Shown: piece by piece, positions 1 to 6,313 of the stretch
How positions within the stretch are numbered: the stretch's first letter is position 1
Layout of the letters: each line of letters opens with the position of its first letter
Source of the DNA: Candidatus Pelagibacter sp.
GTDB taxonomy: Bacteria > Pseudomonadota > Alphaproteobacteria > Pelagibacterales > Pelagibacteraceae
Direction: 5' to 3'
Length of the DNA stretch: 10,216 nucleotides
Assembly: GCA_013204495.1 (NCBI GenBank)
Contig: JABMNQ010000067.1
Span: forward strand, 1 to 10,216
Notes under the pieces: generated by a model
Database searches by the model: none
What the model saw: the letters and a program-made list of their open reading frames with translations, nothing else
What the model was told of the DNA's origin: nothing
Position numbers and translations under genes: made by a program

Positions 1-138
1 ATAGTCATTTTCTAATTTAACTTTAGTTTTAATGAAGTCATCTTTTGGATTGCTTTGGGATTGGGGGTAGAAAAAAGATGAACAGTGATGAACAATTTAA
101 AAAAGTATAAGTAAATCAATACTTTTAAACTATCCTAT
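1..138. other. Left edge, no gene recognised
   Basis: No start-to-stop coding region can be supported here. On the minus strand one frame is open from 96 down to the window edge, but it contains no ATG, GTG or TTG and follows a stop at 97-99. On the + strand a 12-codon frame (32-70, containing two Trp codons) and the tail of another frame are present but resemble no family I know. A direct repeat of GATGAACA sits at 77-84 and 87-94, one helical turn apart. TATCCT at 131-136 could be a weak -10 for an RNA ending at the terminator, without a matching -35. Confidence 0.3.
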
Positions 139-204
139 GGGCATGTAATCCTACTCTTTTTAAAAAAGAATTTACAGGCCATCTTTTTAGATGCCCTTTT
201 TTTT
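139..204 (+). terminator. Rho-independent terminator with a competing upstream arm
   Basis: A hairpin is formed by 177-184 (GGCCATCT) and 189-196 (AGATGCCC), with a TTTT loop and a single C-C mismatch at 179/194. It is followed at once by eight T residues (197-204), the classic intrinsic terminator layout for + strand transcription. The 3' arm 191-196 (ATGCCC) is also perfectly complementary to GGGCAT at 139-144, and TGTAA 144-148 can pair with TTACA 172-176, so an alternative fold would break the terminator. What it terminates is unclear: no convincing gene lies on the + strand in 1-176. It may end the transcript of a gene left of the window, end a short RNA, or act as an attenuator ahead of the small ORF at 229. 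The terminator itself is well supported; the switch is inference. Confidence 0.7.
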
Positions 205-211
205 ATTAAAG

Positions 212-220
212 TGCTATAAG
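212..220 (+). promoter_or_regulatory. Extended -10 promoter candidate for the 37-codon ORF
   Basis: TG (212-213), one base, then TATAAG (215-220) match an extended -10 element, five of six bases of the TATAAT consensus. No -35 box is visible, as expected for extended -10 promoters, because that position lies in the terminator stem. Transcription would begin about 226-228, right at the ATG at 229, so the message would be leaderless or nearly so. AT-rich DNA makes such matches fairly common by chance. Confidence 0.4.
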
Positions 221-228
221 ATTGAAAT

Positions 229-342
229 ATGTCAAAAAGATACAGTGGAAAATCATTTAAAGATTCTAGTACTGCCAAAAAACCAAAATTAAGCTTGAAA
301 GAAAAAAGAAAGCAAAAAAAAGAAAAAACTAAGAAATCTTAA
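229..342 (+). CDS. Small lysine-rich basic protein (37 aa)
   Basis: An ATG-initiated 37-codon frame beginning MSKRYSGKSFK and ending in TAA at 340-342. Fourteen of 37 residues are Lys and two are Arg, against three acidic residues. The second half (about 17-36) is almost purely charged and probably a disordered or helical nucleic-acid-binding tail; there is no signal peptide, membrane segment or cysteine. Support for it being real: it lies neatly between a terminator plus extended -10 element and the convergent helicase stop, it overlaps that stop by only 4 nt as real neighbours do elsewhere in this window, and its N-terminal third is not low-complexity. Against: it is very short and A-rich, and no Shine-Dalgarno is visible. 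I do not recognise the family. An RNA- or ribosome-associated role is guessed only from charge. Confidence 0.5.
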   Translation: MSKRYSGKSFKDSSTAKKPKLSLKEKRKQKKEKTKKS

Positions 343-1823
343 GGTTCGTTTCTTTTTTGACTATGTTTCTTAAAGGTAAAGCTTTTAGGTCTATCACTTC
401 TGCTTTTAAACTTCTTCTTTCCATCAAAACTAGAGCTTTTTTTCTCTCCACTAGTTGGTGAACTTTCAGATGTTTTTTTTCCAAAGTATTTTGGATTATT
501 TGTGAAACCAGTTGGTTTCGAGTCATCTTTTTTAGTAAAACTAGATTTTCCTTTATAACCAAAACTTTTTTTTTCTCCATCTCTTGATGGTGAGCTTGAT
601 CTTCCAAAACTAGATGGCTTTGATTTATCACCGAAGCTAGATCTTTTTTCATCTCTAAATTTTCTTTTTTTATTGTAAGGAGCTTTTCCTCTTTTGCCTC
701 CTCTTGAATCTCCTCTTGCTCCACGTGATGCAGGTTTAAAGTTTGGATCAATTAATTTGCTAATTTCGTTCCACATCGATCTATCGTCAGGAGTTAAAAA
801 AGTTAAAGCAGAACCTTCATTACCTGCTCTAGCAGTTCTTCCAATTCTGTGAATATAATCTTCTGGTACTTGTGGTAAATCAAAATTGATTACATGCTGA
901 ATTAAAGGAATATCTAATCCTCTTGCCGCAACATCAGTTGCTATCAATATTCTTTTAAGGCCTTTTCTAAATGAATTAATTACTCGATCTCTTTTACTTT
1001 GGCGAAGATCTCCATGAATAGCATCAGCTGAATGACCTTCTTCTTTAAGACGCTTAACCATTTTGTCGGCACCTCTTTTAGTTTTAACAAAAACTAATAT
1101 CGATCCTTTTCTAGCTATAAATTGATTTACTAGTTCATCATATTTATTTTCTTTAAAAACCTGAAGAGTTTCTTGTTTAATTTTTGCAATAGGAACTGAT
1201 GTTGACCCTGTAGAAATTCGCTCAGGTTTATTTAAATATCTTTCAGAAATTCTAACAATATTTGCTGGTAATGTAGCAGAAAATAATAAAGTTTGATGAT
1301 CTTTTGGAACAAATTTTAGAATCAATTCTATTTGTGGGGTAAAACCCATATCTAACATTCTATCCGTTTCATCTAATACTAAATATTTAGTAGCTGATAA
1401 ATTTAAACTTTTTCTTTTTAAGTGATCATTAATTCTTCCAGGAGTTCCAACAATTATTCTTGATCTATTGCCTAGTTGTCTAAGTTGTTTTTGCATTGCT
1501 TCTCCACCAATAAGCAAGGCAGTTTTAATATTAATTTTATCACTAATAATGCTCTTAATTGCAGCCATTACTTGGGTTGCAAGTTCTCTAGTTGGGCACA
1601 TAACTAATGCAAATGCATTTTTATCTAATATTAATTTATTAATTAGTGGGATACTAAATGCTAATGTTTTTCCAGTTCCAGTTTGGGCTGTTCCTAAAAT
1701 ATCTTTTCCTTCCAAAGCAACCGGTATTGCCATTGCTTGAATTGGAGTTGGTTTAGTAAAATTCATTTTTTCCAATGAATTCTTCAACGAATCTTCGATT
1801 TTCAGTAATTTAAAATTTTCCAT
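339..1823 (-). CDS. rhlE: DEAD-box ATP-dependent RNA helicase, RhlE-like
   Basis: A 494-aa cytoplasmic RNA helicase that uses ATP to unwind or remodel short RNA duplexes; RhlE-type enzymes act in ribosome assembly and RNA turnover. All core motifs are visible: Q motif around F22-Q29, motif I AQTGTGKT (46-53), Ia PTREL (77-81), GG (106-107), Ib TPGR (127-130), motif II at 151-154, motif III SAT (182-184), motif V ATDVAARGLD (295-304) and motif VI HRIGRTARAG (325-334). Motif II reads DETD instead of DEAD, with Thr encoded at 1365-1367. After the helicase core (about 1-360) follows a ~130-residue basic tail rich in Ser, Lys, Gly and Phe with repeated SFG and KSF patches, typical of RNA-binding tails. 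The ATG at 1821-1823 fits the family N-terminus, although no Shine-Dalgarno precedes it. It is divergent from typA and convergent with the small basic ORF. Subfamily assignment to RhlE rather than another DEAD-box group is likely but not certain. Confidence 0.93.
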   Translation of the reverse strand: MENFKLLKIEDSLKNSLEKMNFTKPTPIQAMAIPVALEGKDILGTAQTGTGKTLAFSIPLINKLILDKNAFALVMCPTRELATQVMAAIKSIISDKINIKTALLIGGEAMQKQLRQLGNRSRIIVGTPGRINDHLKRKSLNLSATKYLVLDETDRMLDMGFTPQIELILKFVPKDHQTLLFSATLPANIVRISERYLNKPERISTGSTSVPIAKIKQETLQVFKENKYDELVNQFIARKGSILVFVKTKRGADKMVKRLKEEGHSADAIHGDLRQSKRDRVINSFRKGLKRILIATDVAARGLDIPLIQHVINFDLPQVPEDYIHRIGRTARAGNEGSALTFLTPDDRSMWNEISKLIDPNFKPASRGARGDSRGGKRGKAPYNKKRKFRDEKRSSFGDKSKPSSFGRSSSPSRDGEKKSFGYKGKSSFTKKDDSKPTGFTNNPKYFGKKTSESSPTSGEKKSSSFDGKKKFKSRSDRPKSFTFKKHSQKRNEP

Positions 1824-2018
1824 TTAAATATTTAGATTTTTTAAAATTTAAGGAGATATGCTCTTAATCCTTTAATACGTCTAATTTATACTGCGATATC
1901 TATATGTTTTTATAATAATCACAAGAACTGAATTTTTTATTAAAGCTATTTAAAGCAGTAAATATTGATTTTTTTTAAGTTTTCAAATGACTCAATTAAT
2001 GTATAAGAGCGTCAAATT
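1824..2018. promoter_or_regulatory. Divergent rhlE/typA intergenic region
   Basis: 195 bp of very AT-rich DNA that must carry promoters for both genes. On the + strand, TTTTCA (1980-1985), a 16-bp spacer and TATAAG (2002-2007) form a plausible sigma70-like promoter for typA, starting about 2013, only some five or six bases ahead of the ATG at 2019. For rhlE the minus strand offers only weak -10-like sequences (TATAAA and TATAGA types around 1880-1915), which would give a leader of roughly 60-100 nt. AAGGAG at 1850-1855 followed by ATG at 1858 opens only a five-codon frame and is not called as a gene. Confidence 0.4.
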
Positions 2019-3845
2019 ATGAGTAACAATATTCGAAACATAACAATTATCGCTCACGTTGACCATGGTAAGACAACCATGATTGACAATCTAATGAAGC
2101 AAAGTGGTTCATTTAGAGAAAATGAAGTTGTGGATGAAAGATTGATGGACTCTGGTGAGTTAGAAAAAGAAAGAGGAATTACTATTCTAGCTAAACCTGC
2201 TTCTATAGATTGGCAAGGTACAAGAATTAATATCATTGATACACCTGGTCACAGAGATTTTGCAGCAGAAGTAGAGCGTGTTTTAAATATGGCTGATGGT
2301 GCTTTATTATTAATTGATTCTGCCGAAGGTGTAATGCCACAAACAAAATTCGTATTAGCAAAAGCTCTTAAGCAAGGGTTAAAACCAATTGTTGTAATTA
2401 ACAAACTAGATAAAGCCGATCAAAGAGCTGATGAAGTTTTAGATGAAACATTTGACTTATTTGTAAGTTTAGATGCAAACGAAGAACAATTAGACTTTCC
2501 AGTTATGTATGCAAGTGGAAGATCTGGATGGGCAAGCAAAGAGGTAGATGGCCCAAGAGAAAATTTACACCCACTATTAGATTTAATTTTAGAGCATGTT
2601 AAGCCTGAAACACTTGATAAAACTAAACCTTTCGCAATGTTGTCTACTTTATTATATGCGGATAGTTTTTTAGGTAGAAGTTTAGTAGGAAAAATATCTC
2701 AAGGCACTGCAAGAGCCAATCAGGCTATTAAAGCAATAAACCTTAAAGGTGAAAAGGTTGACGAAGGCAGATTAACTAAAATTTTTAGATATGAAGGAAC
2801 AAAAAAAGTACCTATTGAAGTAGGTGAAGCAGGAGATATCGTTATAATTGCAGGATTAGAAAAAGCTAACGTTGCGGACACGATTTGTGATCTTGAAGTA
2901 AATGATCCCCTTCCAGCAACTCCAATAGATCCTCCAACGATGTCTATTACTATAAGTGTAAATAGTTCGCCTTTAGCTGGAACAGAAGGAAAAAAATTAA
3001 CAAGTACTCAAATTAGAGATAGATTAGTTACTGAAGCACAAAACAATGTTGGAATTTCTTTTTCTCAAAATTCAAACGTAGATGCTTTTGTAATTAGTGG
3101 TCGAGGTGAGTTAATGCTTGAAATCTTACTAACACAAATGAGACGTGAAGGTTTTGAAATGACAGTAAGTCCTCCAAAAGTTTTATATCAAAAAGATGAA
3201 AATGGTAACAGATTGGAACCGATTGAAGAAATTACGGTTGATGTTGATGAGGAATTTTCATCAAAAATTATTGATTCAATGAATAGAAGAAAAGCTAAAT
3301 TGCTTAATCTTAAAGATACAGGTAAAGATAAAAAAAGATTAATCTTTCATGCACCAACAAGAGGTTTGATGGGTTACACAAGTAGATTTTTGACTTTGAC
3401 AAAAGGCACTGGTGTAATTAATAGAATATTTCATGGTTATGGCAAATTTGAAGGCGAGATGGATGGAAGAAAAAATGGTGCACTAATTTCAATGGCTAAT
3501 GGAAAAGCTGTTGCATTTGCAATATTTAACTTACAGGCAAGAGGTGAAATGTTTGTAACCCATAATGACCCTGTTTATGAAGGAATGATTGTTGGATTAG
3601 CTCCAAAACCTGGTGATATGATTATTAATGTCATGAAGGGTAAGCAACTAACAAACATGAGAACTCAAGGAACTGACGAAAACGTTGTGCTTACGCCAGT
3701 AAGACAAATGTCAATTGCTGAACAATTAAGTATGTTAAATACTGATGAGGCTTTAGAAATTACTCCTAAATCACTTAGATTGAGAAAAGCCATTCTTAAT
3801 CCAACTGAGAGAAAAAAGAACGAAAAATCTGGAACACCTCTTTAG
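2019..3845 (+). CDS. typA: Ribosome-binding translational GTPase TypA/BipA
   Basis: A 608-aa GTPase, full length for TypA/BipA (about 605-610 aa). BipA binds the 70S ribosome at the EF-G site and supports 50S subunit maturation, low-temperature growth and stress responses. Visible GTPase motifs: G1 AHVDHGKTT (12-20), G2 with RGIT (52-55), G3 DTPGH (74-78), G4 NKLD (128-131), and a G5-like ASG (165-167). The family order follows: GTPase domain (about 1-200), beta-barrel domain II (about 210-290), EF-G-like domains III and V (about 305-480), and the BipA-specific C-terminal domain ending in a basic tail. The start is fixed by the conserved N-terminus; there is no strong Shine-Dalgarno and a candidate -10 box lies 11 bp ahead of the ATG. 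The TAG stop overlaps by 4 nt the stop of the convergent membrane protein gene. No anomalies in the catalytic motifs. Confidence 0.98.
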   Translation: MSNNIRNITIIAHVDHGKTTMIDNLMKQSGSFRENEVVDERLMDSGELEKERGITILAKPASIDWQGTRINIIDTPGHRDFAAEVERVLNMADGALLLIDSAEGVMPQTKFVLAKALKQGLKPIVVINKLDKADQRADEVLDETFDLFVSLDANEEQLDFPVMYASGRSGWASKEVDGPRENLHPLLDLILEHVKPETLDKTKPFAMLSTLLYADSFLGRSLVGKISQGTARANQAIKAINLKGEKVDEGRLTKIFRYEGTKKVPIEVGEAGDIVIIAGLEKANVADTICDLEVNDPLPATPIDPPTMSITISVNSSPLAGTEGKKLTSTQIRDRLVTEAQNNVGISFSQNSNVDAFVISGRGELMLEILLTQMRREGFEMTVSPPKVLYQKDENGNRLEPIEEITVDVDEEFSSKIIDSMNRRKAKLLNLKDTGKDKKRLIFHAPTRGLMGYTSRFLTLTKGTGVINRIFHGYGKFEGEMDGRKNGALISMANGKAVAFAIFNLQARGEMFVTHNDPVYEGMIVGLAPKPGDMIINVMKGKQLTNMRTQGTDENVVLTPVRQMSIAEQLSMLNTDEALEITPKSLRLRKAILNPTERKKNEKSGTPL

Positions 3846-4492
3846 TAATTAAAAGTTTTTTCAACAAGATATAGTCCTAATGCAACTGAAGGACCTATTC
3901 CAAAAGCAAATAATAAAGTTCCAATACCTACTATTCCCCCCAAATACCAACCTATAGACATTACTGTAATCTCAATAAATGCTCTAACTACAGCAATTGG
4001 TAAATTTGTTTTTTTTTGTAAGCCAACCATTAATCCATCTCTTGGTCCTGAGCCTAAATTTGCAACAAGATAAATCCCTCCACCCAATCCAACTGTGAGT
4101 ACAGCGATAATAGCCAATAGTATTTGAAAAATATAATTTTCAGGCGTTGGTGCAAACTTAATACAGACATCAATCATTAAACCAATAATTATTGCATTTA
4201 AAATTGTTCCAATTCCAGGTTTTTGTTTTAATGGCAACCAAAGAAGTAGAACAACCATACTTATAAATATTGTTATTATTCCTGTGGAAAAATCAACCTT
4301 CGATGCAATACCTTGTGCAAGAACAGACCAAGGAGATGCGCCTGCAAATGATACTATTAATAGCCCCTCTCCTAAACCAAATAAAGTTAAACCAAATAAT
4401 AAAAAAAAGAATGTAGAAAATTTAGGCTTAAGATTTATCGATCTTTCTGAGCTCCAAGATAATTTTGGGATATTTTTAATTGATAAGAACAT
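3842..4492 (-). CDS. YczE/YitT-type integral membrane protein
   Basis: A 216-aa inner-membrane protein that resembles the YczE (COG2364) group of the YitT-like membrane proteins, whose biochemical role is unknown. Hydrophobic segments lie at about 28-47, 69-88, 93-112, 119-146, 165-187 and 189-211, giving five or six membrane spans. Recognisable family features are the Gly-rich first span with LFGLGEGLL (37-45), the segment ASPW (52-55), and LGSGPRDGLM (146-155) after the fourth span. The first 25 residues are polar and basic and would lie in the cytoplasm; the true start may be somewhat further in, since no Shine-Dalgarno marks the ATG at 4490-4492, but an in-frame stop just upstream rules out a longer protein. 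It is a single gene, divergent from the DUF6134-like gene and convergent with typA. A transporter role is possible but nothing in the sequence shows a substrate. Confidence 0.85.
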   Translation of the reverse strand: MFLSIKNIPKLSWSSERSINLKPKFSTFFFLLFGLTLFGLGEGLLIVSFAGASPWSVLAQGIASKVDFSTGIITIFISMVVLLLWLPLKQKPGIGTILNAIIIGLMIDVCIKFAPTPENYIFQILLAIIAVLTVGLGGGIYLVANLGSGPRDGLMVGLQKKTNLPIAVVRAFIEITVMSIGWYLGGIVGIGTLLFAFGIGPSVALGLYLVEKTFNY

Positions 4493-4653
4493 ATGCTAAT
4501 AAAGCTTTGTGTATTCCATACATAGCTGACTTACAAGGCTATCGTTATTAAATATTTATCTAAGCTGGAAAATAATATTTCACAAAATTACTATTCTCTC
4601 TTAGCTAATAAATTGCTTCCCTCTAAAGGGGAAGTCTATTAACTTACCCTTTA
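4493..4653. promoter_or_regulatory. Divergent spacer with two mutually exclusive hairpins before the DUF6134-like gene
   Basis: In this 161-bp spacer, hairpin A pairs CTTCCC (4616-4621) with GGGAAG (4629-4634). Hairpin B pairs TAAAGGG (4624-4630) with CCCTTTA (4647-4653), whose last base touches the ATG at 4654. The two share bases 4629-4630 and cannot form together. The only Shine-Dalgarno-like purine run, AAAGGGGAAG (4625-4634), is inside both. There is no T-run, so neither is an intrinsic terminator. GCTAATAAA occurs directly repeated at 4495-4503 and 4604-4612. The pairings are read directly; any regulatory role is inference. Confidence 0.35.
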
Positions 4654-5337
4654 ATGAAAAAAATATTATTAATCTTATTAACACTAATACTGTCCACTCC
4701 TAATCTTATTGCCCACACTTCTCACTATCAAGACTTTCAAAAAATAGAGATGGAAATATTAAAAGATGGTGAAGTTATTGGCTACAATTATTACTTTTTT
4801 GATAAAAAAGATAACGTCACAATAATTAAAAATCAAATTCAATTTAAGGTAAATTTATTTGGCATTGAGGTATTTAACCTTGAAGGCTATGGAGTAGAAA
4901 AATACAAAGATGATAAACTTATATCGTATGAATCTAAGACCATACAAAACAGTAAAGAAAAATTTGTAAATCTAACTTACAATTCCGAAAAAGATAAATT
5001 TGATATTAATGGCTCATCTTATGTTGGTCTTGCAGGGAGCAACAATATAATTGGTAATTGGTGGAACCATCAAATATTACAAGCAGATTCTCAAATTAGC
5101 CCTATATCAGGGAGCATAAAAGAACAGATAGTTGTTTTCTTGGGTAAGAAAAAAATTGAATTATATGGAAATATAATTGATGTAGATCATTTTAAGTTAA
5201 CTTCAAAAGATATGACCATTCCTAAAGATAGAAGATTAGATTTTGATATTTGGTATGATAGAAAAAATGCAATAATTACAAAAGTTGCTTATTCAAGAAT
5301 GGGGAATTGGGAATATAGATTAAAAAACTATGAGTAA
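4654..5337 (+). CDS. Secreted DUF6134-like protein
   Basis: A 227-aa protein with a clear Sec signal peptide: MKK, a Leu/Ile-rich core (about 4-15), and a likely cleavage after IA at 19-20 or shortly beyond, so it should be periplasmic. The mature part is a predicted all-beta protein that reads like the DUF6134/DUF3108-like families: an early K-D-G-E-V-I-G turn (37-43), a YESKT strand (92-96), the N-W-W-N segment (135-138), a G-S-I-K-E turn (153-157) and a late DFDIWYD strand (about 197-203). Such proteins often begin with a 'vlrDGkeIG' strand, as here. Function of the family is unknown; a lipid- or ligand-binding beta-barrel is sometimes suggested from fold. It is monocistronic, divergent from the membrane protein gene, and its stop lies 4 nt from the convergent oxidoreductase stop. 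No cysteine occurs at the cleavage site, so it is not a lipoprotein. Confidence 0.75.
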   Translation: MKKILLILLTLILSTPNLIAHTSHYQDFQKIEMEILKDGEVIGYNYYFFDKKDNVTIIKNQIQFKVNLFGIEVFNLEGYGVEKYKDDKLISYESKTIQNSKEKFVNLTYNSEKDKFDINGSSYVGLAGSNNIIGNWWNHQILQADSQISPISGSIKEQIVVFLGKKKIELYGNIIDVDHFKLTSKDMTIPKDRRLDFDIWYDRKNAIITKVAYSRMGNWEYRLKNYE

Positions 5338-5341
5338 AAAA

Positions 5342-6313
5342 TTATTTTTTAATCTTTAAGGATAAGTCTCTTGCACTTAACCATCCCGACTCAAGCCTAG
5401 ACCCCACAAACCAATCCGCACAAACTCCTAGTCTAAGTGAGCCATTCCAATAACTTTTTATTTTTAATGGTTTTGAATTAAATGCATATTTCCATCCATG
5501 GTTTTGAATGTGAAAAACTTTACTTTTCTTAAATCCAGTGAGTTTAAAAAATTTATCTATTAATATTTTTGCATTACCTAATTTATTAATTCTATTACTA
5601 TTGATTACTTTATTTGCCCATTTATGAGTGCTTTGTAGTGTCCATAAATCATAATCGCTCTTAAACCTTTTTTTACTATTCTCATAAGCAGCCCAACCTA
5701 AAACTGGGTCCGAAAAAAAATAACTACTAATTTTTGTTCTAACTTTTTTAACAACCATCATAATTGTAATATTGGCATCCATTTTAATTTTTTGGTTAAT
5801 AAAAGAATGTTTAATATATTTTTTTGATAATTTTTTTAATTGAGGAAATGGGCATGTTAATATTATTGATTTGTAAAACTTTTTGGATCCATCACTAAAG
5901 TGTAATTCCCAAATTTTACTCTTGTATGAAATTTTAATAATCTCACTATTAAAATAACAGTCAATATTCTTTAAAAGATATTTACTAATTGCGTTATTTC
6001 CATTCTTGCCGATTATTTTAATATGTTTTTTATTTTCTTTAATATCCTCTTTTAAAAAAAGATGTTTTCCAGTCCATTTTTTTAAAACATTTTTTGAAAT
6101 AAGATTATTTACAAATTTTTTAAATTTAATATCTTTTGGAGAAATATATTGAACACCGTGATCAAAACTTTTATTGAGATTAAATTTTTTATTTGATGAT
6201 CTTCCTCCGGCACCTCTAGCCTTGTCATAGACATCTACTGAATATTTTTTATTAAGAATGCTTGCAATTGTTGAGCCTGATATGCCTGAACCAATAACAC
6301 AAAAATCCTTCAT
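5342..6313 (-). CDS. FAD/NAD(P)-binding amine-oxidase-like oxidoreductase (renalase/COG3380 type)
   Basis: A 323-aa flavoprotein of the COG3380/renalase-like group, predicted cytoplasmic. The N-terminus is a Rossmann FAD-binding fold: V-I-G-S-G-I-S-G (6-13, GxGxxG at 8/10/13), acidic D30 at the end of beta-2 to bind the ribose, then the K-A-R-G-A-G-G-R-S-S block (31-40) seen in this group. The C-terminus has the second FAD motif, here GVCADWFVGSRLESGWLSA, corresponding to the usual G-D-W-x-x-G-x-R-V-E-x-A block; Ala replaces the usual Gly before Asp. Length is normal for the group. Substrate is unknown; renalases oxidise aberrant dihydronicotinamide isomers, and plant/bacterial relatives are uncharacterised. 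It is the last gene of the tldD operon: its ATG overlaps the tldE stop as ATGA, so translation is probably coupled. It is notably richer in Lys and Asn than the genes upstream. Confidence 0.85.
   Translation of the reverse strand: MKDFCVIGSGISGSTIASILNKKYSVDVYDKARGAGGRSSNKKFNLNKSFDHGVQYISPKDIKFKKFVNNLISKNVLKKWTGKHLFLKEDIKENKKHIKIIGKNGNNAISKYLLKNIDCYFNSEIIKISYKSKIWELHFSDGSKKFYKSIILTCPFPQLKKLSKKYIKHSFINQKIKMDANITIMMVVKKVRTKISSYFFSDPVLGWAAYENSKKRFKSDYDLWTLQSTHKWANKVINSNRINKLGNAKILIDKFFKLTGFKKSKVFHIQNHGWKYAFNSKPLKIKSYWNGSLRLGVCADWFVGSRLESGWLSARDLSLKIKK

Noticed and set aside
32..70. 12-codon + strand frame with two Trp codons, resembling a leader peptide ahead of the terminator
   Set aside because: No ribosome-binding site, more than 100 bp from the terminator hairpin, and no tryptophan gene follows.
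1..96. Minus-strand open frame running off the left edge (contains the stretch N-P-K-D-D-F-I-K)
   Set aside because: It looks mildly protein-like but has no ATG, GTG or TTG after the stop at 97-99, so a gene start cannot be placed; it could be the 5' region of a gene beginning outside the window.
329..751. 140-codon minus-strand frame inside the helicase tail region
   Set aside because: It lies in another frame of the Ser/Lys-rich rhlE C-terminal tail; its Lys/Glu/Leu-rich sequence is what low-complexity DNA produces in a shifted frame.
1468..1740. 90-codon + strand frame
   Set aside because: Antisense shadow of the helicase core (motifs I to Ib are encoded on the other strand here).
1848..1875. 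AAGGAG followed by ATG (1858) and partial inverted repeat AAGGA/TCCTT
   Set aside because: The frame ends after five codons, and the repeat is only 5 bp with a long loop in AT-rich DNA.
2054..2236. 60-codon minus-strand frame
   Set aside because: Antisense to the TypA GTPase motifs G1-G3, which are clearly coding on the + strand.
4284..4499. 71-codon + strand frame
   Set aside because: Antisense to the N-terminal part of the YczE-like membrane protein; no family resemblance.
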